Source: an uncultured Muribaculaceae bacterium
GTDB lineage: Bacteria > Bacteroidota > Bacteroidia > Bacteroidales > Muribaculaceae
Assembly: GCA_910584125.1 (NCBI GenBank)
Contig: CAJTXU010000058.1
Coordinates: forward strand, 1 to 7,904
Length of the DNA stretch: 7,904 nucleotides
Direction of reading: 5' to 3'
Position numbers and translations under genes: made by a program. The notes under the pieces were generated by a model that saw only the letters and a list, made by a program, of their open reading frames with translations, did not search any database and was not told the DNA's origin. Shown here in pieces: positions 6,179 to 7,904 of this stretch (the stretch's first letter is position 1; every line of letters starts with the position of its first letter).

Positions 6179-7693
6179 ATGGCAGTCAATAATATAGTAA
6201 AGCGTATCCAGAACATAATGCGTCAAGACGCCGGTATCAACGGCGACGCCCAGCGCATTGAGCAAATGACATGGATGTTCTTCCTTAAGGTTTACGACAC
6301 TCAGGAAGAAACATGGGAATATAAGGCGATGAAAGAGAAAAAGACTTTCAAATCCATCATTCCTGATAATTTGCGATGGCGAAACTGGGCCATTGACAAT
6401 AAGGATGGAGAGGCTCTCACCGGAGATGCTTTACTGAAACTGGTCAATGAGGATTTGTTCCCGTCATTGAAAAATCTTGATGTAAATCGTGAAACGCCAC
6501 GCTCCCAATCTATCGTCAAGGAAGTATTCGAGGACATCAACCAGTATATGAAAGACGGTGTCCTGCTCCGACAGGTCATAAACATCATAAATGAGATTGA
6601 ATTTGACGATGCGGAAGACCGCCACATGTTCGGCGATATATACGAGGGTATCCTCAAAGAACTGCAATCCGCCGGAAATGCCGGCGAGTTTTACACGCCC
6701 CGTGCGCTTACCGATTTTATGGTTAAGACTCTTGACCCAAAACTCGGCGAGACATTTGGAGACTTTACTTCGGGGACAGGTGGCTTTCTCACCTCTGCGC
6801 TCAATCATCTGCAGCCCCAGATAGAGACTACAGCCGACGGCGAAAAATATCAGTCTGCCGTCATAGGTCAGGAGTGGAAGCCTCTCCCTTATCTGTTGTC
6901 CATCACAAATCTTCTCCTCCACGATGTTGAGGCTCCCAATATTCGGCATTGCGATTCTCTCGGAATCAATGTGACCGACATCAAACCCGAGGATAAACTT
7001 GACGTAATAGCCATGAACCCGCCATACGGCGGCAGCACGCAGAGCAATATCAAATCGAATTTTCCGATGGATATGCGTAGCAGCGAGACCGCTGATCTCT
7101 TCATGGTGCTGATAATGTACCGCCTGAAAAAAGGAGGACGCGCGGCTGTCATCATTCCCGATGGATTTCTTTTCGGTGCTGACAATGCTAAGTTGGCTAT
7201 TCGAGCCAAATTGCTCAAGGATTTCAATCTCCATACAATAATCCGCCTGCCCGGAAGTATTTTTGCTCCTTATACTGGCATTGCCACCAATATAGTTTTC
7301 TTCAACAACGAGCGTGCGGAAGGTGCCCCCGAAGGCTATTCAACGAAAGAGACATGGTTCTATCGTCTTGATATGCCGGAGGGTTATAAGCATTTCTCCA
7401 AGACCAAATCGATGAAACTGGAGCATACGGCTCCCATTACAGAGTGGTGGAACGACCGCAAGGAAATTGTGGCCGATAACGATGAGAAGTCCCGTTGTTT
7501 CAGTGTTGAGGAATTGATCGCCAGCGATTGCAATTTCGACAGATGCAAGTTCCCCAAAGAAGAAGAGGAAGTTCTTCCTCCCAAGCAACTTCTTGAAGAA
7601 TACTACAAGAAGCGTAAAGCTCTTGAACATCAAATAGACAAGACTCTCCAAGAGATTCAAGACATCCTCGGATTTAAGATTGAAATCGACTGA
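6179..7693 (+). CDS. hsdM: type I restriction-modification N6-adenine methyltransferase (HsdM)
   Basis: A 504-residue DNA methyltransferase subunit that transfers a methyl group from S-adenosylmethionine to N6 of adenine; with HsdS it protects host sites. Residues 1-140 form the helical HsdM N-terminal domain (IQNIMRQDAGINGDAQRIEQ, MTWMFFLKVYD). The catalytic domain starts with GEFYTPRALTDFMV (169-182), then motif I DFTSGTGGFL (195-204) for cofactor binding. Motif IV NPPY (280-283) is the N6-adenine catalytic motif, and LFMVLIMYRLKKGGRAAVIIPDGFLFG (308-333) follows. In motif I the usual DP is DF, which I believe is normal in this subfamily. The C-terminus, rich in E and K (about 460-492), looks like a coiled coil for assembly with HsdS. 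Start ATG is three bases after the hsdR stop, and hsdS starts two bases after its end, so translation is probably coupled. I see no frameshift or phase-variable tract. Confidence 0.96.
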   Translation: MAVNNIVKRIQNIMRQDAGINGDAQRIEQMTWMFFLKVYDTQEETWEYKAMKEKKTFKSIIPDNLRWRNWAIDNKDGEALTGDALLKLVNEDLFPSLKNLDVNRETPRSQSIVKEVFEDINQYMKDGVLLRQVINIINEIEFDDAEDRHMFGDIYEGILKELQSAGNAGEFYTPRALTDFMVKTLDPKLGETFGDFTSGTGGFLTSALNHLQPQIETTADGEKYQSAVIGQEWKPLPYLLSITNLLLHDVEAPNIRHCDSLGINVTDIKPEDKLDVIAMNPPYGGSTQSNIKSNFPMDMRSSETADLFMVLIMYRLKKGGRAAVIIPDGFLFGADNAKLAIRAKLLKDFNLHTIIRLPGSIFAPYTGIATNIVFFNNERAEGAPEGYSTKETWFYRLDMPEGYKHFSKTKSMKLEHTAPITEWWNDRKEIVADNDEKSRCFSVEELIASDCNFDRCKFPKEEEEVLPPKQLLEEYYKKRKALEHQIDKTLQEIQDILGFKIEID

Positions 7694-7695
7694 CC

Positions 7696-7904
7696 ATGAC
7701 GGGCAAACAACTTCGCAACAGCATACTCCAGTGGGCCATTCAAGGGAAACTCGTCCCCCAAGACCCAAATGACGAACCAGCGTCCGTCCTTCTTGAACGG
7801 ATACAGGCTGAGAAAGCACGTCTCGTAAAAGAGAAGAAAATCAAGCGTGACAAGAACGAGACTATCATCTACCGTGGTGAGGACAATTCCTATTATGAGA
7901 AGAC
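7696..7904 (+). CDS. hsdS: type I restriction specificity subunit S (HsdS), N-terminal part only
   Basis: The frame from ATG at 7696 stays open to the right edge (69 codons). It begins MTGKQLRNSILQWAIQGKLV, followed by PQDPNDEPASVLLERIQAEK, a basic KEKKIKRDK stretch and IYRGEDNSYYEK. This is the conserved helical region of type I specificity subunits, which recruits HsdM; in the EcoAI/EcoEI-like family it occurs near the N-terminus as well as between the two target-recognition domains. The target-recognition domains lie beyond the window, so the recognised sequence cannot be inferred. It starts two bases after the hsdM stop in the usual R-M-S order. Whether the gene is intact, duplicated, or flanked by a recombinase and inverted partial hsdS copies cannot be seen here. 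Confidence 0.93.
   Translation, partial: MTGKQLRNSILQWAIQGKLVPQDPNDEPASVLLERIQAEKARLVKEKKIKRDKNETIIYRGEDNSYYEK

Noticed and set aside
1..7904. CRISPR array, tRNA, rRNA, insertion sequence
   Set aside because: No regularly spaced repeats, cloverleaf-like sequence, rRNA segment or transposase reading frame was found on either strand.

Overview
The window reads as a chromosomal segment of a Bacteroidota (Bacteroidales) bacterium. The evidence is three promoter-like sites of the Bacteroidota type (TTTG or TTG upstream of TAnnTTTG), no purine-rich ribosome binding sites before the genes, and gene families typical of the group: a DUF3791 protein, a bacterial SUI1/eIF1-like factor, a fused SpmA-SpmB membrane protein and a FISUMP-like surface-protein remnant. 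The GC-rich core genes would fit a gut lineage such as Muribaculaceae or Rikenellaceae, but this placement is inference.

Left part (1-3300, minus strand). A DUF3791 gene runs off the left edge, with its promoter and a leader hairpin. Next come a small SUI1/YciH-like gene whose stop codon lies inside a 42-nt near-perfect palindrome, an SpmA-SpmB fusion, and trpS. trpS and spmAB are 13 bases apart and probably form one transcript started by a promoter just upstream of trpS. TrpS carries an acidic insertion not present in the E. coli enzyme.

Middle (3300-3886). This stretch holds no intact gene. It contains, on the plus strand, the GC-rich remnant of a secreted-protein C-terminal domain with no start codon and an in-frame TAG. 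It then turns AT-rich, with a long inverted repeat overlapping the upstream element of a perfect Bacteroidota promoter (TTTG-N19-TAACTTTG) and a small dyad in the leader.

Right part (3887-7904, plus strand). A tightly packed type I restriction-modification operon follows: hsdR (PD-ExK nuclease plus SF2 translocase with an EcoEI-type C-terminal region), hsdM (N6-adenine methyltransferase, NPPY) and the first 69 codons of hsdS, which runs off the right edge. Gaps are 3 and 2 bases, so the genes are probably co-transcribed and translationally coupled. HsdM and HsdS would form the methyltransferase, and HsdR joins to cut unmodified DNA. The operon has lower GC than trpS/spmAB and sits beside a gene remnant, which suggests a horizontally acquired defence locus. 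I saw no clearly new system; the most distinctive items are the palindrome at the SUI1 stop, the inverted repeat on the hsd promoter, and the recombination-scar-like junction.
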